Under the pieces are notes generated by a model. It made no database searches, had not been told where the DNA came from, and saw only the letters and a program-made list of their open reading frames with translations. DNA of 64,000 nt, from assembly GCF_052116585.1 (NCBI RefSeq), contig NZ_JBQKKT010000008.1, positions 68,801 to 132,800 of the forward strand, given 5' to 3'. This document shows, one piece after another, positions 33,628-42,209 of this stretch; positions within the stretch are counted from its first letter, which is position 1; each line of letters opens with the position of its first letter. This DNA is from Luteococcus sp052116585 (GTDB taxonomy: Bacteria > Actinomycetota > Actinomycetes > Propionibacteriales > Propionibacteriaceae). Both the position numbers and the translations under genes were made by a program.

Positions 33628-34206
33628 TCAGTCCAGGGGCGTGCGGTGGAAGCGCTCGTGGGAGCGGGACGGCGTCGGGCCCCGCTGGCCCTGGTAGTGG
33701 GAGCCGGCGGCGGATGAGCCATAGGGGTGTTCGGCCGGGGAACTGAGCTGGAAGAAGCACAGCTGGCCAATCTTCATCCCGGGATACAGCAGGATCGGGA
33801 GCGTCGCCATGTTGGACAGCTCCAGGGTGACATGGCCGTCGAAACCCGGGTCAATGAAGCCCGCCGTCGAATGTGTGAGCAGGCCCAGACGCCCCAGAGA
33901 ACTCTTCCCCTCCAGTCTTGCAGCGATGTCATCACCCAGCGCCACGCGCTCCCAGGTGGCGCCCAGGACGAACTCGCCGGGGTGCAGGACGAAGGGTTCG
34001 TCACCCGCCACGACCACCTCGCGGGTGAGCTCAGCCTGCTCGGCCGCCGGATCGATCACCGGGTAGCGGTGGTTCTCGAAGACTCGGAAGACCTTGTCCA
34101 GACGCACGTCGACGCTGGACGGTTGCACCATCGCCCCGTCCCAGGGGTCGAGCCGGATGCGGCCCGACTCGACCCCGGAACGGATGTCGCGATCACTCAG
34201 CAGCAT
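33628..34206 (-). CDS. dcd: dCTP deaminase
   Basis: A 192-residue trimeric dCTP deaminase/dUTPase-fold enzyme. MLLSDRDIRSGVESGRI, VQPSSVDVRLD, WERVALGDDIAARLEGKSSLGRLGL and GFIDPGFDGHVTLELSN are the conserved family blocks, with the catalytic Glu in the last. Actinobacterial members can be bifunctional, converting dCTP to dUMP; this cannot be decided by eye. It lies 9 bp after the GH127-like gene and is probably cotranscribed. Confidence 0.95.
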   Translation of the reverse strand: MLLSDRDIRSGVESGRIRLDPWDGAMVQPSSVDVRLDKVFRVFENHRYPVIDPAAEQAELTREVVVAGDEPFVLHPGEFVLGATWERVALGDDIAARLEGKSSLGRLGLLTHSTAGFIDPGFDGHVTLELSNMATLPILLYPGMKIGQLCFFQLSSPAEHPYGSSAAGSHYQGQRGPTPSRSHERFHRTPLD

Positions 34207-34215
34207 GGGCGCTGG

Positions 34216-36060
34216 TCAGATCGTCGGCAGCCAGACGCGCATCGGGCTGGTGCCGCGATTGCCCCAGGTGCTGTAGGGAACCAGGGTGGTCTCGCGGACC
34301 TCGGCGTCGACGGCGATCATCGTGTGCGAGTACAACGCCTGCGGCTTGCGGCGGAAGTTGGCCGGCACCTTGATCACGGGCAGCTGGCCGTCCTCTGCGG
34401 GCAGCACCTCGGCCTCGGTCTGGAAGACCAGGTTCTCGATCTGCGGGTTGTCGACACCCTCGGCGCAGTAGACCACCGGGCCGCGCAGCAGGGCGCGGCA
34501 GCCACGCACGGCGTCGACACGCGGGTGTGCGTAGACGAAGCGGGCCGGCATCTGGAAGTCGATCGTGACGTCGAAACCCTCCACCAGCGGCTGGTCGTAG
34601 TAGCCGTCGACCACCAGGGCCGAACGACCGTTGTACTGGTGCTTCTCGCACCACGACGGGACGCGCATGCGCAGCCGCGCCCCGTGCACCGGGGTGCCCT
34701 CAAGGCGGATCTTGATCCGGCCGCTGTTCGGGTAGTCGGTCTCGATGACCAGGCGGCCCTCACCGATCTCGGACGGGAGGTCGATGCTGCCGTCGAACCA
34801 CTGCTGGATGGACAGCGTCTTGCCGCTGACGGTAGCGGCGTAGGCGCCGATGCTGGCGATCAGGCGGGTGAGGCTGGTGGGGCCGGTGGAGTGGTTCAGC
34901 CATTCGGCGCGCTCGATGCGGTTGTTGTCCTCGTCGCGCTGGCGCGAGCGGACCTGCAGCGGGTTGGAGCTGAAGAACTTGGTGCCCTCGGTGCTGACGG
35001 CGGCCGGCAGGGCGTTGTACAGCACCTTCTCGATCGCGTCGGCGTAGCGGACATTGCCGGTCAGCTGCAGCAGGCGTTGGTTGACGTAGACGTCGGCGAC
35101 GCTCGCGGAGGTCTCGGCGTAGGCGCGCGAGGCCGGCAGTTCGTAGGGGGCTCCGAAGGACTCGTCGAAGTGACGCGAACCCAGGCCGCCTGTGACGTAC
35201 AGCTTGGTCAGGTGTGCGCTCTCCCAGCGGGCGACGAGCGCCTTGCGCAGCTCGGCGTCCTCCGGGGTGTGGGCCACGACGTCGGCCACCGACGCGTCCA
35301 GGTACTGCTGGCGCACTGCGTGGCCCAGGGCCTCCACGGCCTCACGGACCGGCTCGTGGTCCTGGAAGAAGATCGGCCCCAGGACGCCACTGCGCATGGT
35401 GTTCTGGCCCCGGCGGTCGAGCAGTGCGCGGGCGGTCTCCAGGTAGGACTTCTCCTCGGTCTCGCGGTAGAACTCCACCAGGGCGCCCTCGACGCCGGCG
35501 TGGCCGTCGTAGCCGTCCTTGTCGGGGCCGAACTCCCGCACCACGAGGTCTGCCCACTTGCGTGCGATGGCCATCAGGCGCTCGCCGCGGCCGATGCGGT
35601 TGAAGGCGACGGCGGTCTTGAGCAGGTGGCCGCCGGTGAACAGTTCCATCCCCATGGCGGCATCGCTGAAGTGCTCGTAGCCGCCCAGCTGCTGACCCCA
35701 GGAGTTCAGGTAGCCGTCCTCCTCCTGGACGGCCTCGAGGAGGTCGATGCACTCGTCGACGAAGCCGTCGAATTCCTGCGTCCCGGTACGGGCGATCTCC
35801 CAGGCGATCGCCTCCAGGGTCATGTGGATCTCGGCGTCGCTGTTGGGATTGCCGATGTGCTGCGCCTCGACGCCGTCGCGGAGGTTGCGCAGGTTCTGCA
35901 CCGACGTCTCCTGCAGCTTGCCGATGACGTGGGGCAGGGTGGCGGAGGTGTTGCGCGCCTGCAGGCGACCCAACCAGCCCGTCTCGCTCGGGTGAACGCT
36001 CGTGAGGGCGATGGGAGTCTGGGCTCCACTGAACATGGCCGGGGTTGCTTGGTGCGGCAT
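34216..36060 (-). CDS. GH127-like protein lacking the catalytic cysteine cluster
   Basis: A 614-residue intracellular protein of the GH127/DUF1680 (beta-L-arabinofuranosidase-like) fold: alpha/alpha barrel (NPNSDAEIHMTLEAIAWEIA, EEDGYLNSW, LFTGGHLLKTAVAF, YVTGGLGSRHFDESFG) and C-terminal beta domains. Glu300 (FDESFG) and Glu316 (YAETS) align with the acid/base and a zinc-ligand Glu of GH127. The three zinc-binding cysteines, including the nucleophile, are replaced: AETC is AETS (Ser318) and the CACC block is HSTG (390-393). It may use another mechanism or be inactive. GGAGGT lies 8 nt before the ATG. No signal peptide. Confidence 0.8.
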   Translation of the reverse strand: MPHQATPAMFSGAQTPIALTSVHPSETGWLGRLQARNTSATLPHVIGKLQETSVQNLRNLRDGVEAQHIGNPNSDAEIHMTLEAIAWEIARTGTQEFDGFVDECIDLLEAVQEEDGYLNSWGQQLGGYEHFSDAAMGMELFTGGHLLKTAVAFNRIGRGERLMAIARKWADLVVREFGPDKDGYDGHAGVEGALVEFYRETEEKSYLETARALLDRRGQNTMRSGVLGPIFFQDHEPVREAVEALGHAVRQQYLDASVADVVAHTPEDAELRKALVARWESAHLTKLYVTGGLGSRHFDESFGAPYELPASRAYAETSASVADVYVNQRLLQLTGNVRYADAIEKVLYNALPAAVSTEGTKFFSSNPLQVRSRQRDEDNNRIERAEWLNHSTGPTSLTRLIASIGAYAATVSGKTLSIQQWFDGSIDLPSEIGEGRLVIETDYPNSGRIKIRLEGTPVHGARLRMRVPSWCEKHQYNGRSALVVDGYYDQPLVEGFDVTIDFQMPARFVYAHPRVDAVRGCRALLRGPVVYCAEGVDNPQIENLVFQTEAEVLPAEDGQLPVIKVPANFRRKPQALYSHTMIAVDAEVRETTLVPYSTWGNRGTSPMRVWLPTI

Positions 36061-36356
36061 GGGTGCTACCTCCATGGCGTGGTGACGCCTGATCGCTGGG
36101 ATTCGAACTGTCAGGGCCCAGCCTATGAGAAGCGCGGTGCGTGTGCTGGCGGCTCGTGCCACTTGGACCATGCTTCCGGCTGATCGTCTGGACGGAAGCT
36201 GAAGGGGAGCTTTGTCGGTGCGCGCGCCACAGGCGTGGCGCCCTGAAGCCCGGCTGAGCAGGTGCCACTCGAGTCGCAATCTGAGTTGGACGGTCGAACA
36301 ATTGTCCCGTCGGACACTCCCCCGTGGCCGACGGGAACAACGAGTGGAGACCCCCG

Positions 36357-36524
36357 ATGATGGTGATGATGGCCCTCCTGGCCGCACTGTGGTTGACGGC
36401 ACTTGTGGTGGTGGCCGGCGCGGACGCGCCCAAGCCCGACATCGCGCGTGCGCTCAGCTCTGACGAGACGATCGTCCGCACGCCCCAGCGCGATGCGGCA
36501 CGTGACGCCCAGGCAGTCGCCTGA
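36357..36524 (+). CDS. Small single-helix membrane protein (hypothetical)
   Basis: A possible 55-residue protein: a hydrophobic N-terminus rich in Met, Leu, Ala and Val (MMVMMALLAALWLTALVVVAGA) followed by a hydrophilic tail. GGAGA lies about 6 nt before the ATG, codon third positions are strongly G/C, and a strong terminator follows 43 nt after the stop. These argue for a real gene, but no family is recognised. Confidence 0.45.
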   Translation: MMVMMALLAALWLTALVVVAGADAPKPDIARALSSDETIVRTPQRDAARDAQAVA

Positions 36525-36567
36525 GGCCGACCACACCGGGCAAGCGCCCGGAACAGCAGCCCGAAAT

Positions 36568-36603
36568 CAGGCGGGGCCGCGGCAGCAGCCGCGACCCCGC
36601 CTG
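36568..36603 (+). terminator. Strong hairpin terminator
   Basis: CAGGCGGGG/CCCCGCCTG and CGCGGC/GCCGCG stems with one mismatch and an AGCA loop, between the small membrane-protein gene and deoC (convergent). Confidence 0.85.
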
Positions 36604-36669
36604 CTCATCTGTGCACGCCGGCTTCGGTCGGCTGGACATGTGGCAGGCTGAACATGTTGCAGGGGCAGA

Positions 36670-37335
36670 TCAGTCGGGCGCACCCGCAAGGATCGCCGCA
36701 CTGGCCGAGACACCGAGGCGGGTTGCTCCCGCCTCCACCATGGCGACCGCCGTCTCCCAGTCGCGGATGCCCCCAGAGGCCTTCACGCCCAGTCGGCCGC
36801 CCACCGTGCGGGCCATCAGCTCGACGGCGTGCACGGTGGCCCCGCCCGTCGGGTGGAATCCCGTCGACGTCTTCACATAGTCGGCGCCGGCGGCCTCGGC
36901 GGCCTCGCATGCGGCGACGATCTCGTCGTCGGTGAGCGCGCCCGACTCGATGATCACCTTCAGTACCCGCGGGCTCGGCACCTCGGCCTTGACCGCCGCG
37001 ATCTCCTCGCGGACCTGGTCTGCCAGGCCAGCCTTCAGCAGGCCGATGTCAATCACCATGTCCACCTCGTCCGCGCCACTGGCCACGGCCTCGCGGGCCT
37101 CGGCGGCCTTGATGGCGGCGCTGTGCTTGCCCGACGGGAAACCGCATACCGTCGCCAGCTTCACCTCACCGAGATCCTGCACGGTCGGAACCATGTTGGG
37201 CGAGATGCAGATGGAGTAGGTGCCGAGCTCGCGAGCCTCGGCAGCCAGGGCGTTGACCTCCTCGGCCGTCGCGTCCGTCTTGAGCAGCGTGTGGTCCATC
37301 ATCTTCGCCATGCTGGCGCGGGTCAGGTCTGTCAT
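36670..37335 (-). CDS. deoC: Deoxyribose-phosphate aldolase
   Basis: A 221-residue class I aldolase that splits 2-deoxyribose-5-phosphate to glyceraldehyde-3-phosphate and acetaldehyde. The Schiff-base Lys lies in VLKVIIESG or the following DYVKTSTGFHP segment, and the second active-site Lys in GVKASGGIRDW. MDHTLLKTDAT and TVCGFPSGKHS are further conserved blocks. The ATG is 6 nt from a TAGGCT box, indicating a leaderless mRNA. Confidence 0.95.
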   Translation of the reverse strand: MTDLTRASMAKMMDHTLLKTDATAEEVNALAAEARELGTYSICISPNMVPTVQDLGEVKLATVCGFPSGKHSAAIKAAEAREAVASGADEVDMVIDIGLLKAGLADQVREEIAAVKAEVPSPRVLKVIIESGALTDDEIVAACEAAEAAGADYVKTSTGFHPTGGATVHAVELMARTVGGRLGVKASGGIRDWETAVAMVEAGATRLGVSASAAILAGAPD

Positions 37336-37341
37336 GTGTCC

Positions 37342-37347
37342 AGCCTA
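37342..37347 (-). promoter_or_regulatory. -10 box TAGGCT (leaderless deoC mRNA)
   Basis: TAGGCT on the minus strand, 6 nt from the ATG at 37335. Confidence 0.6.
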
Positions 37348-37442
37348 CGGGCCATCGGGTGGAGCGGGCTCGTGCCTTGCCTCTGCCTGACCGTGCGCTG
37401 TGGTGGACCGGGGACCTGCCACCATGTACTCCGGGAGCCCAC

Positions 37443-37448
37443 TAGTCT
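37443..37448 (+). promoter_or_regulatory. -10 box TAGTCT (leaderless mRNA)
   Basis: TAGTCT is followed by 7 nt and the GTG at 37456. Confidence 0.55.
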
Positions 37449-37455
37449 GGGTAGC

Positions 37456-39228
37456 GTGACTGACCAAGAACGTACTGCTCATGAGAGGTTCGGCCGCCCG
37501 CGTGGCGTCGATCCTGAGCGGGTTCCGGGGGGACGTTCTGGCGATGACACGCTGAGTGACCACGGCCAGCCGGCCGAGCCTGCGCAGGCGCGTCCTGCGA
37601 GGCCGCGCCGCGCCGCCTTGGACCCGAATGAGGAATCTCCCGTCGCGCCGCCAGGCGCGTGGAGCTCGCCCAGCGACACTGCCGATCCCGTCTCCCCGCC
37701 GAACCGCTCGGGCCGGATCTCCCTGCCTCCTGCCCGCGACTGGCGTGGCACCAGCAAACGCACCCGCCCTGCGGATGATCCTGCGGGCCGGGCCGCTGGC
37801 CCGACGCGAGGTGTGGACGTTTCAGGCGACGAATTGTCCGCCCCGTCCCGCGGCGCGGACAGCTCTGTTTCGCCGTCCAGTCCCAGTGCCTCGGCTGCTC
37901 CTGGCGGTGCCACGAGCGGTCGGCGCGAGACCCAGGGCGACGGCATGGACCTCTTCCGACGTCCCTCCCGTGGGGTGACCGAGGACATTGCACCGGCCGC
38001 CGCTGCCGGTGCAGCAGCAGCGCGGCAGGCCCGGGAGCACGAGCCTGCCCCGCGGACACCTGCCCCGACGACGCCCGTGCCGCCGGCCGCGGCCTCGCGC
38101 AGCCGTTCCGCGTCGGCGGGATCACCGTCGCTGCGGCAGGTCTTCGGCGACCCGAGCCATTTCGACGAGGCCACCACCGTCGACGAGGGTGGTCCGTGGG
38201 ATCCCAACGAGAAGTCGAAGGGCGCCACGCGCCGCTGGCCCTGGCTGGTGGGCCTGCTGGTGCTGGCACTCGCCGGGGGTGGCTGGTGGCTCTCCGGACG
38301 GGACGAAGAGCCGGCTGTTCCGATGGCGCCCGGTACTGGCTCTGCCTCGGCCTCGCCCTCGCAGGCGGCCAAGGAGGAGAAGGTTCCCTCGGTGCTGGAG
38401 GTGCCCGGGCCCGGCACGGTCGAGTCCGTCCGCAAGCACCTGCAGGACGAGGGTTTCACCTGCGAATCCGAGGGGCAGCCCGGCATCGACTCCTGGCTGT
38501 GCACCCATTACACCAGGAACCCGGCGATGATGGCCTATGTGGGCGGCGCCCACGGCAAGCGGGTTGGCCGCGTCGGCCTCAATGTCCAGGATGGTCCGGG
38601 CGGCAGTAATCCCAAGGCGCTGGCGCTGCAGGAATGGCTCGCCTCCCAGGTGGTGGCCAAGGACGGCCAGCAGAAGGACCTGTTGGCCGCCGTGCGCAAG
38701 GGCAATGAGGAACGTTATGCCGAAACCCAGCAGGGCCCGGTGGTGGCCCGCGGCAGCGCCGACGGCTCCTTGGTGCTGTTCGTCAACGGGTGGGTGCCGG
38801 ACCGGGCGGCCCCTGTCTACCTCCTGCCGGCCAAGCCGCTGGAGCAGGGCTTCAAGGACCTCGGCTACGAATGCGGAGACCCCGGAGACCAGGTGACCTG
38901 CACACGCAGCGAGAAGGGCTTCACCTACACCGTCGACTACCGCACAGAGGGGACCGAGGTGTCCTACCTGAAGGTCAAGACCGCCTCCGACAGCGGCGCC
39001 TCGGTGGTCAATGCCGCCGCCGGTGAGGTGAGGGCCGTCACCGGCCTCTTCCAGCAGGGCAAGGCCCTGCAGAAGTGGCTGGACAACCACGAGAAGAGCA
39101 CTGCCGGCGCCACCGGATTCCAGGACGGAATGGCCCTGGACTGGTACCCGGGCTCCTCGCAGGGAGGGGCCGCGGCGGTCTTCTACCTGCGGCAGTCCTG
39201 CTGGACCGACACCGTGGAGTCGTGCTGA
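37456..39228 (+). CDS. Single-pass membrane protein with a disordered cytoplasmic N-terminus
   Basis: A 590-residue protein of unknown function. The first ~260 residues are low-complexity, rich in Pro, Ala, Ser, Arg and Gly, with a repeated DPNE motif (LDPNEESP; WDPNEKSKG). One membrane helix (WPWLVGLLVLALAGGGWWL, about 261-281) is followed by a Ser-rich stalk and two similar extracytoplasmic domains, each with a Cys pair (GFTCESEGQPGIDSWLCTHY; GYECGDPGDQVTCTRS). The GTG at 37456 is chosen from the -10 box 7 nt upstream; a longer open frame exists but overlaps the deoC promoter. Topology is predicted N-in, C-out. Confidence 0.75.
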   Translation: MTDQERTAHERFGRPRGVDPERVPGGRSGDDTLSDHGQPAEPAQARPARPRRAALDPNEESPVAPPGAWSSPSDTADPVSPPNRSGRISLPPARDWRGTSKRTRPADDPAGRAAGPTRGVDVSGDELSAPSRGADSSVSPSSPSASAAPGGATSGRRETQGDGMDLFRRPSRGVTEDIAPAAAAGAAAARQAREHEPAPRTPAPTTPVPPAAASRSRSASAGSPSLRQVFGDPSHFDEATTVDEGGPWDPNEKSKGATRRWPWLVGLLVLALAGGGWWLSGRDEEPAVPMAPGTGSASASPSQAAKEEKVPSVLEVPGPGTVESVRKHLQDEGFTCESEGQPGIDSWLCTHYTRNPAMMAYVGGAHGKRVGRVGLNVQDGPGGSNPKALALQEWLASQVVAKDGQQKDLLAAVRKGNEERYAETQQGPVVARGSADGSLVLFVNGWVPDRAAPVYLLPAKPLEQGFKDLGYECGDPGDQVTCTRSEKGFTYTVDYRTEGTEVSYLKVKTASDSGASVVNAAAGEVRAVTGLFQQGKALQKWLDNHEKSTAGATGFQDGMALDWYPGSSQGGAAAVFYLRQSCWTDTVESC

Positions 39229-39255
39229 CCGGCAATCCGTGAACGCCTTCCGCGA

Positions 39256-39290
39256 CGATGCCCGCCTCCACAGTCGTGGGGCGGGCATCG
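39256..39290. terminator. Bidirectional terminator
   Basis: CGATGCCCGCC and its complement, with an inner CCAC/GTGG stem, between convergent genes. Confidence 0.8.
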
Positions 39291-39345
39291 TGCTGTCCGG
39301 GATGCCACCGGCCCGGCGACGACCCGAGTGCTCACCTCGACGCTG

Positions 39346-40812
39346 TCAGGCCAGGGGCAGGCGGAGGATGAAGGCGGTGTGGCCGGGCCGCGAGTCCAGT
39401 GTCACCGATCCGCCGTGGGCCTCCATCACGGCGGCCACGATCGCCAGGCCCAGTCCGGTTGACCCCTCCATGCTGTGGGCGCGCGCGGTGTCGGCGCGCG
39501 CGAAGCGTTCGAAGACCACGTCCCGCACCGACTCGTCGACGCCGGGGCCGTCGTCGACCACGCTGATCAGCGCGGCCTGCCCGTCGATGCGGACGCTCGT
39601 TTCCACGTGGGTTCCTGCCGGGGTGTGCTTGCGGGCATTGGCCAGCAGGTTCGCCACCACCTGGTGCAGCTTCTGCTGGTCGGCGCGTGCCACCACCGCC
39701 TCATCCGGCAGGCTGACACTCCACTCGTGCGTCGGGCCGGACACCTGGGCGTCGCTGACGGCATTCACCACCAGGTCCACCACGTCGACGGGTGCCAGCT
39801 CCAGCGTCGGGTCATCGTCCAGCCGGGCCAGGAGCAGCATGTCCTCGACGAGCCGGCTCATCCGTTCGCTCTCCGCCTCGATCCGGCCCATCGCGAATCG
39901 CGTGTCGGGCGGCAAGTCGTCCCGTCCTCGACGGGTCAGCTCGGAATAGCCACGGATCGACGCCAGTGGGTTGCGCAGCTCATGGCTGGCATCCGCGACG
40001 AAGCGACGCACCTTCGTCTCCGACCGTTGCCGGCTGGCCAGCGCACCCTCGACATTCTCCAGCATGTGGTTCAGGGCGAATCCCACGCGGCCAACCTCAT
40101 GGGTGGGGTCGGCGTCGGCGGGGGAGACTCGCACCGGCAGGGCGACCTCGCCCCGATCCAGCGCCAGACCGGAGACCTCGGTGGCTGTCGTTGCCAGCCG
40201 GTTCAGCGGCCGCAGAGCGCTGGTGACCAGCTTCTTGGCCAGCACCACCGCGGCCAGCAGGGCGGCGGCCGTCAGGGCCAGCTCGGTCACCACCAGCTGC
40301 CGCAGCGAGCGGTTCACGACGCCCAGCGGCAGTGCGACCACCTGCGTGCCATAGGTCGTCGCGCGGCTGGCGACGCGATAGTCCTGGCCCAGCTCGTCGA
40401 TGTGCATCGTCACCGGCGTCTCGCTGCGCACCGCGCCCAGCTGTTGGACGATCGCCGTGGCGAGCTCCTGGGAGTCCTCGGCCAGGATTCGCCCCTCGCG
40501 GCCAGAGGAGGAGACCATCAGGACGATCTGCCCCACCTCGGTGCCGGGCGGGGTGCGGCCGCCGAAGGTCTTGCGGTCATCGTCGAAGAAGCGCTCGGGG
40601 CGCTGGAGCGCCACCGCCAATTTCTGGTCGACGGTGGCGACCAGCTGGTGGCGCACGGCGAGCGTCGACGCCGCTCCCAACAGCAGGGAGAGCAGCATCA
40701 CCAGCGCCGCCACGCGCACGACGAGCTTTCGGGCGAGAGTTCCCCGTCCCAACTGTGGCAGGGGAGCCAGGGCCACGGGGTCTCCGGTCGGTTCCGGCCA
40801 GGCGGTGCTCAC
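39346..40812 (-). CDS. Sensor histidine kinase
   Basis: A 488-residue membrane kinase. Two helices (VVRVAALVMLLSLLLGAASTLAV and LVVTELALTAAALLAAVVLA) bound an extracytoplasmic sensor of about 130 residues, followed by HAMP, a HisKA domain with FVADASHELRNPLASIRGYSEL, and an ATPase domain with NLLANARKHTPAG (N box), VVDDGPGVDES (G1) and STGLGLAIVAAV (G2). The GTG start lies 7 nt after the stop of the response regulator gene, so the pair is one operon. The architecture resembles the MprB/TrcS group of actinobacterial kinases; the signal is unknown. Confidence 0.92.
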   Translation of the reverse strand: MSTAWPEPTGDPVALAPLPQLGRGTLARKLVVRVAALVMLLSLLLGAASTLAVRHQLVATVDQKLAVALQRPERFFDDDRKTFGGRTPPGTEVGQIVLMVSSSGREGRILAEDSQELATAIVQQLGAVRSETPVTMHIDELGQDYRVASRATTYGTQVVALPLGVVNRSLRQLVVTELALTAAALLAAVVLAKKLVTSALRPLNRLATTATEVSGLALDRGEVALPVRVSPADADPTHEVGRVGFALNHMLENVEGALASRQRSETKVRRFVADASHELRNPLASIRGYSELTRRGRDDLPPDTRFAMGRIEAESERMSRLVEDMLLLARLDDDPTLELAPVDVVDLVVNAVSDAQVSGPTHEWSVSLPDEAVVARADQQKLHQVVANLLANARKHTPAGTHVETSVRIDGQAALISVVDDGPGVDESVRDVVFERFARADTARAHSMEGSTGLGLAIVAAVMEAHGGSVTLDSRPGHTAFILRLPLA

Positions 40813-40819
40813 GGATGGC

Positions 40820-41557
40820 TCACTCGGCCGTGGGCCGCAGCACATAGCCGGCCCCGCGCATCGTGTGGATCATCGGGGCGCGGCCATGGTCGATCTTCTT
40901 GCGCAGGTAACTGATGTAGAGCTCCACCACATTGGCCTGCCCGCCGAAGTCGTAGTTCCACACTCGATCCAGGATCTGCGCCTTGCTCAGCACCCGACGG
41001 GGATTGCGCATCAGGTAGCGCAGCAGCTCGAACTCCGTGGCCGTCAGCATGATCTCGTCGCCGCCTCGGGTGACCTCGTGCGAGTCCTCGTCCAGGGTGA
41101 GGTCTCCCACCACGAGCAGGGAGTCATTCTGCGGGGCAGTGGCACCGCTGCGCCGCAGCAGGGCGCGCAGCCGGGCAATCAGTTCCTCCAGGCTGAAGGG
41201 CTTGGTGACATAGTCGTCGCCGCCCACGGTGAGGCCGTGGATCCGGTCTGCGACGGCGTCCTTGGCGGTGAGGAAGATGACCGGGACGTCAGGCTGTTCG
41301 GCGCGGATGCGACGCATCACCTCCAGCCCGTCGAAGTCCGGCAGCATCATGTCCAGGACGACGGCATCGGGGCGGACCTCACGTGCCGTGCGCACCGCCT
41401 CGGTGCCCGAGGCCGCGGTGCTGACCTCCCAGCCCTCGTAGCGCATCGCCATGCCCAACAACTCGGTGATGCTGGGCTCGTCGTCGACGCTCAGGATGCG
41501 GATGGGGGAGCCGTCGGGGCGGGTGAGCTGCTCGTCGTGTGCGTCGAATCGTGCCAT
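40820..41557 (-). CDS. OmpR-family response regulator
   Basis: A 245-residue regulator. The receiver domain has the acidic pair VDDEP, the phosphoacceptor Asp69 in VVLDMMLPD and the conserved Lys in YVTKPFS. The C-terminal winged helix is complete (LTATEFELLRYLMRNPRRVLSKAQILDRVWNYDFGG to RKKIDHGRAPMIHTMRGAGYVLR). It is transcribed first, directly before its cognate kinase. Confidence 0.95.
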   Translation of the reverse strand: MARFDAHDEQLTRPDGSPIRILSVDDEPSITELLGMAMRYEGWEVSTAASGTEAVRTAREVRPDAVVLDMMLPDFDGLEVMRRIRAEQPDVPVIFLTAKDAVADRIHGLTVGGDDYVTKPFSLEELIARLRALLRRSGATAPQNDSLLVVGDLTLDEDSHEVTRGGDEIMLTATEFELLRYLMRNPRRVLSKAQILDRVWNYDFGGQANVVELYISYLRKKIDHGRAPMIHTMRGAGYVLRPTAE

Positions 41558-41667
41558 GGCTACAGCTTGCTATCGGCGCCGTGGTTTGTCCTGTGGGCTC
41601 ACTGTGTGGAACCTGTGAAGTGTGTCAGCGGTGGAGAGTTCTCACGGCTGCTGGCGACGGGCGACTG

Positions 41668-42123
41668 TCAGGGGATGTCGCGGACCGCGATCCGCTCGTT
41701 GTCCTCGGTGTGACGCCCGAAGACCAGGGCATCGAGGCCGGCCCGGCCGGATCCGAAGGTGGTCAGCAGCAGGGCGAGTCCGGCCTGGACGGCGTTGAAC
41801 TCCCAGCCGTCGTGGTGGATGTAGAGACCATTGCCCCACTTGATCCAGACGATGATGAGGATGTTCATCACCAACAGGGTGAGCGCCACCAGCGGCACCA
41901 GCAGGCCGAAGACCAGCATCACGCCCCCCAGCGCCTCCAGCGCGAGGGTGCCCCAGGCCAGCAGGTATGGCTGGGGAACGTCGAAGGCCTGCAGGTGCGC
42001 GATCTCCGCATGCATGCCCACGGTGTGCCAGCGATGCCAGGCGTGGGCGATGAGCAGCAGACCGAAGCCGATCCGCACGGCCAACAGGCTCATCGACTGC
42101 AGGAAACTGATGAACGACCTCAT
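41668..42123 (-). CDS. DoxX family membrane protein
   Basis: A 151-residue protein with four membrane helices in the DoxX pattern: AVRIGFGLLLIAHAWHRWH at the N-terminus, then LLAWGTLALEALGGVMLVFGLLVPLVAL and LTLLVMNILIIVWIKWG, and a terminal helix near VQAGLALLLTTFG. DoxX proteins are linked to quinone-dependent redox and thiol oxidation in some species; here the role is unassigned. The message is probably leaderless (TAGAGT box). Confidence 0.88.
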   Translation of the reverse strand: MRSFISFLQSMSLLAVRIGFGLLLIAHAWHRWHTVGMHAEIAHLQAFDVPQPYLLAWGTLALEALGGVMLVFGLLVPLVALTLLVMNILIIVWIKWGNGLYIHHDGWEFNAVQAGLALLLTTFGSGRAGLDALVFGRHTEDNERIAVRDIP

Positions 42124-42129
42124 GTCGCA

Positions 42130-42135
42130 ACTCTA
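42130..42135 (-). promoter_or_regulatory. -10 box TAGAGT (leaderless doxX-like mRNA)
   Basis: TAGAGT on the minus strand, 6 nt from the ATG at 42123. Confidence 0.6.
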
Positions 42136-42209
42136 GGGCCGACGGCTGCGATCCGGGCGCGGCGCGCTCGCCCTGCGGCCCCCGACGCGGATCTGGTGAG
42201 ATGGACCCC

